Shown here: one piece after another, positions 6,883 through 7,590 of the stretch
How the letters are laid out: each line of letters opens with the position of its first letter
Numbering within the stretch: the first letter of the stretch is position 1
NCBI GenBank assembly: GCA_003524335.1
Contig: DQHV01000082.1
Location: 4,019 to 11,608, forward strand
Direction: 5' to 3'
Length of the DNA: 7,590 nucleotides
Origin: Candidatus Aminicenantota bacterium
GTDB lineage: Bacteria; Acidobacteriota; Aminicenantia; Aminicenantales; UBA8522
Position numbers and translations under genes: made by a program
Notes under the pieces: model-generated
Told to the model about the DNA's origin: nothing
What the model saw: only the letters and a program-made list of their open reading frames with translations
The model's database searches: none

Positions 6883-7072
6883 ATAGGTTGAGTTTAAAGA
6901 GGGGGAAAGAAAAAATCAACCGGGAGAATAAGTCCGCCTAGTATTTCGGCCCCCTTTCCAGAGTCCACTCAGCACCCCTTAGAACCGGATGAACTCAAGT
7001 CCCTGCCGCGAGCCCACTCCTGCAACTTTTTTCCTCGATCGAGCGTATATATAAATGAGATGGAAAAGAAGA

Positions 7073-7135
7073 GAGCTCCTGAAAAAAAACCAAAGCAAGC
7101 GCCTCCTTTTTTACCCTCCTTCTTTTCAGGAGTTC
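7073..7135 (+). repeat. Inverted repeat with 37-base loop
   Basis: CTCCTGAAAA (7076-7085) is perfectly complementary to TTTTCAGGAG (7123-7132), extended outward by three further pairs (one G-T) to 7073 and 7135. The loop is purine-rich, then pyrimidine-rich. It probably forms a stem in the untranslated transcript; its role is unknown. Confidence 0.5.
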
Positions 7136-7173
7136 CTGATACACTCTATTTACCTATCCATCCATTCCCTTGA

Positions 7174-7218
7174 GTAGGCTGCCTTCTTGCCGTTAGGTTA
7201 AGAAGGCAGCCTGCTTTT
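7174..7218 (+). terminator. Strong rho-independent terminator
   Basis: AGGCTGCCTTCTT (7176-7188) pairs perfectly with AAGAAGGCAGCCT (7200-7212) around an 11-base loop, with two further pairs at 7174-7175/7213-7214 (one G-T), followed by TTTTCT. It ends the transcript from the 6877 promoter just before the promoter of the riboswitch, insulating the two units. Confidence 0.85.
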
Positions 7219-7233
7219 CTATCCGGCCGAAAT

Positions 7234-7262
7234 TTGACAACCGCGCCATAATTTTCTATAGT
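7234..7262 (+). promoter_or_regulatory. Sigma70 promoter of the cobalamin-riboswitch unit
   Basis: A consensus TTGACA (7234-7239), a 17-base spacer and TATAGT (7257-7262). Transcription should begin near 7269, about 20 bases before the P1 stem of the riboswitch. Confidence 0.8.
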
Positions 7263-7288
7263 AAGCCTGTTCTTTGATAAAAGAGTTC

Positions 7289-7444
7289 AGGGTTTAGAGC
7301 GCTGGGAAGTCCGTGGGATGCGGACACAGCCCCCGCTACTGTAACCGGGGACGAATCCCAGAGGACGCCACTTTCGGCCGCCGCGTCGAAAGGAAGGCCT
7401 GGGAGGAGGACGATCCGGGAGTCAGGAGACCTCCTTTAAGCCCT
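7289..7444 (+). ncRNA. Cobalamin (B12) riboswitch aptamer
   Basis: The conserved core GCCCCCGCTACTGTAA is at 7329-7344 and the B12-box sequence GTCAGGAGACCT at 7421-7432, with the usual GGGAAG (7304-7309) upstream and CGAATCCCAGAGGACGCCA (7352-7370) in the correct order. P1 is visible: AGGGTTTA (7289-7296) pairs with TAAGCCCT (7437-7444, one G-T). Such RNAs bind adenosylcobalamin or a related cobalamin and usually switch off B12 transport or synthesis genes. Here the aptamer stands directly before an intrinsic terminator, which suggests control at transcription elongation. Confidence 0.95.
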
Positions 7445-7450
7445 CGACAG

Positions 7451-7484
7451 CCCCTCTTCGGGAGGAAGAGCGGGTTGGTTTTTT
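7451..7484 (+). terminator. Riboswitch expression-platform terminator
   Basis: CCCCTCTTC (7451-7459) pairs with GAAGAGCGGG (7465-7474), with one C-C mismatch, around GGGAG, followed by TTGG and six T. It starts 6 bases after P1. An alternative pairing of CCTCC (7430-7434), next to P1, with GGAGG (7461-7465) would break this hairpin and could be the antiterminator in the absence of B12. Confidence 0.75.
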
Positions 7485-7543
7485 ATTTATGCGGACGCCC
7501 TCCCAGCGAGGAGCTCTGTCCCAAAAGCAGCGGGGGAATGGAA

Positions 7544-7549
7544 AAGGAG
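7544..7549 (+). promoter_or_regulatory. Ribosome binding site for the downstream gene
   Basis: AAGGAG lies 6 bases before the ATG at 7556, a near-ideal arrangement that supports this start over any upstream codon. Confidence 0.8.
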
Positions 7550-7555
7550 TAGGCG

Positions 7556-7590
7556 ATGAAAAGACTACTTTCCTCTGTTGCCCTCGCCCT
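7556..7590 (+). CDS. B12-riboswitch-controlled gene, exported product (3' partial)
   Basis: Only 11 complete codons are in the window: MKRLLSSVALA and the first two bases of the next codon. The Lys-Arg start followed by a hydrophobic run is a typical signal-peptide beginning, so the product is probably exported. Placement about 70 bases after a cobalamin riboswitch and its terminator suggests a B12 or cobinamide uptake protein, most often a BtuB-type TonB-dependent outer-membrane receptor, or a secreted B12-related binding protein. The protein itself cannot be identified from this fragment. Confidence 0.75.
   Translation, partial: MKRLLSSVALA

Larger units (their letters stand above)
6888..7218 (+). 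ncRNA. Candidate structured untranslated RNA
   Basis: A promoter at 6853-6882 and a strong terminator at 7174-7218 bracket about 330 bases with no convincing reading frame. The predicted 5' end coincides with the start of a closing stem: TTGAGTTTA (6888-6896) pairs with TGAACTCAA (6990-6998, one G-T). Inside it AGAGGGGG (6898-6905) pairs with CCCCCTTT (6950-6957). A T-run at 7027-7032 may end a shorter form of about 145 bases. A second hairpin lies at 7073-7135. I looked for tmRNA, RNase P, SRP RNA, T-box, TPP, c-di-GMP and fluoride motifs and found none. 6S RNA cannot be excluded by eye. It could also be an orphan leader. Confidence 0.4.

Noticed and set aside
7060..7173. 37-codon frame (ATG at 7060) and a 40-codon frame (ATG at 7055) in the untranslated region
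   Set aside because: No Shine-Dalgarno site, composition dominated by the A- and pyrimidine-rich hairpin, and the two frames overlap; neither looks like a protein.
7313..7552. 79-codon + strand frame beginning in the B12 region
   Set aside because: It runs through the riboswitch core and its terminator; the RNA structure explains the sequence and no ribosome site precedes the ATG.

Overview
The window is a GC-rich bacterial chromosome segment with strong Shine-Dalgarno sites, AT-rich intergenic islands, sigma70-type promoters, a cobalamin riboswitch and secreted-protein leaders. It carries no rRNA and no marker protein that fixes the taxon. The mix (tyrosine phenol-lyase/tryptophanase-like enzyme, secreted GH172/DUF2961 protein, RAYT-type palindrome, B12-controlled exported product) would fit an anaerobic, heterotrophic Gram-negative lineage such as Acidobacteriota/Aminicenantes. 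That placement is a guess from gene content only.

Layout. (1) 2-1779, + strand: a 5'-truncated beta-eliminating amino-acid lyase of the tyrosine phenol-lyase/tryptophanase family, overlapped by a short TrmO/TsaA-like tRNA methyltransferase gene. (2) 1859-3877, +: a secreted GH172 (DUF2961) protein with a C-terminal accessory domain. (3) 3898-3953: a long imperfect palindrome resembling REP/RAYT elements. (4) 3983-4606, +: a small protein with a transglutaminase-like Cys/His core. (5) 4623-6640, - strand: a likely three-gene unit transcribed from a promoter near 6700. It reads alanine-glyoxylate-type aminotransferase, then a 47-codon remnant of a B3/B4 tRNA-synthetase-like domain protein, then an isoprenylcysteine-methyltransferase-family membrane protein. 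The transglutaminase-like and methyltransferase genes converge, with 16 bases between their stop codons. (6) 6641-7590: about 900 bases almost without protein-coding sequence. They hold a - strand promoter, a + strand promoter with a 12-bp palindrome over its -35, a structured untranslated transcript ending at a strong terminator (7174-7218), a near-consensus second promoter (7234-7262), a complete cobalamin riboswitch (7289-7444) with an adjacent intrinsic terminator, and the first 11 codons of the controlled gene, which opens like a signal peptide.

The genes do not form one obvious pathway. Two encode PLP enzymes of amino-acid metabolism, one modifies tRNA, and one is an extracellular carbohydrate-active enzyme. 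The right-hand block is a B12-sensing locus whose target (possibly a TonB-dependent outer-membrane receptor) lies outside the window. The points most worth a second look are the candidate structured RNA between 6888 and 7218, active-site substitutions in the lyase, the truncated B3/B4 gene fused by position to the methyltransferase, and the palindrome at 3898-3953.
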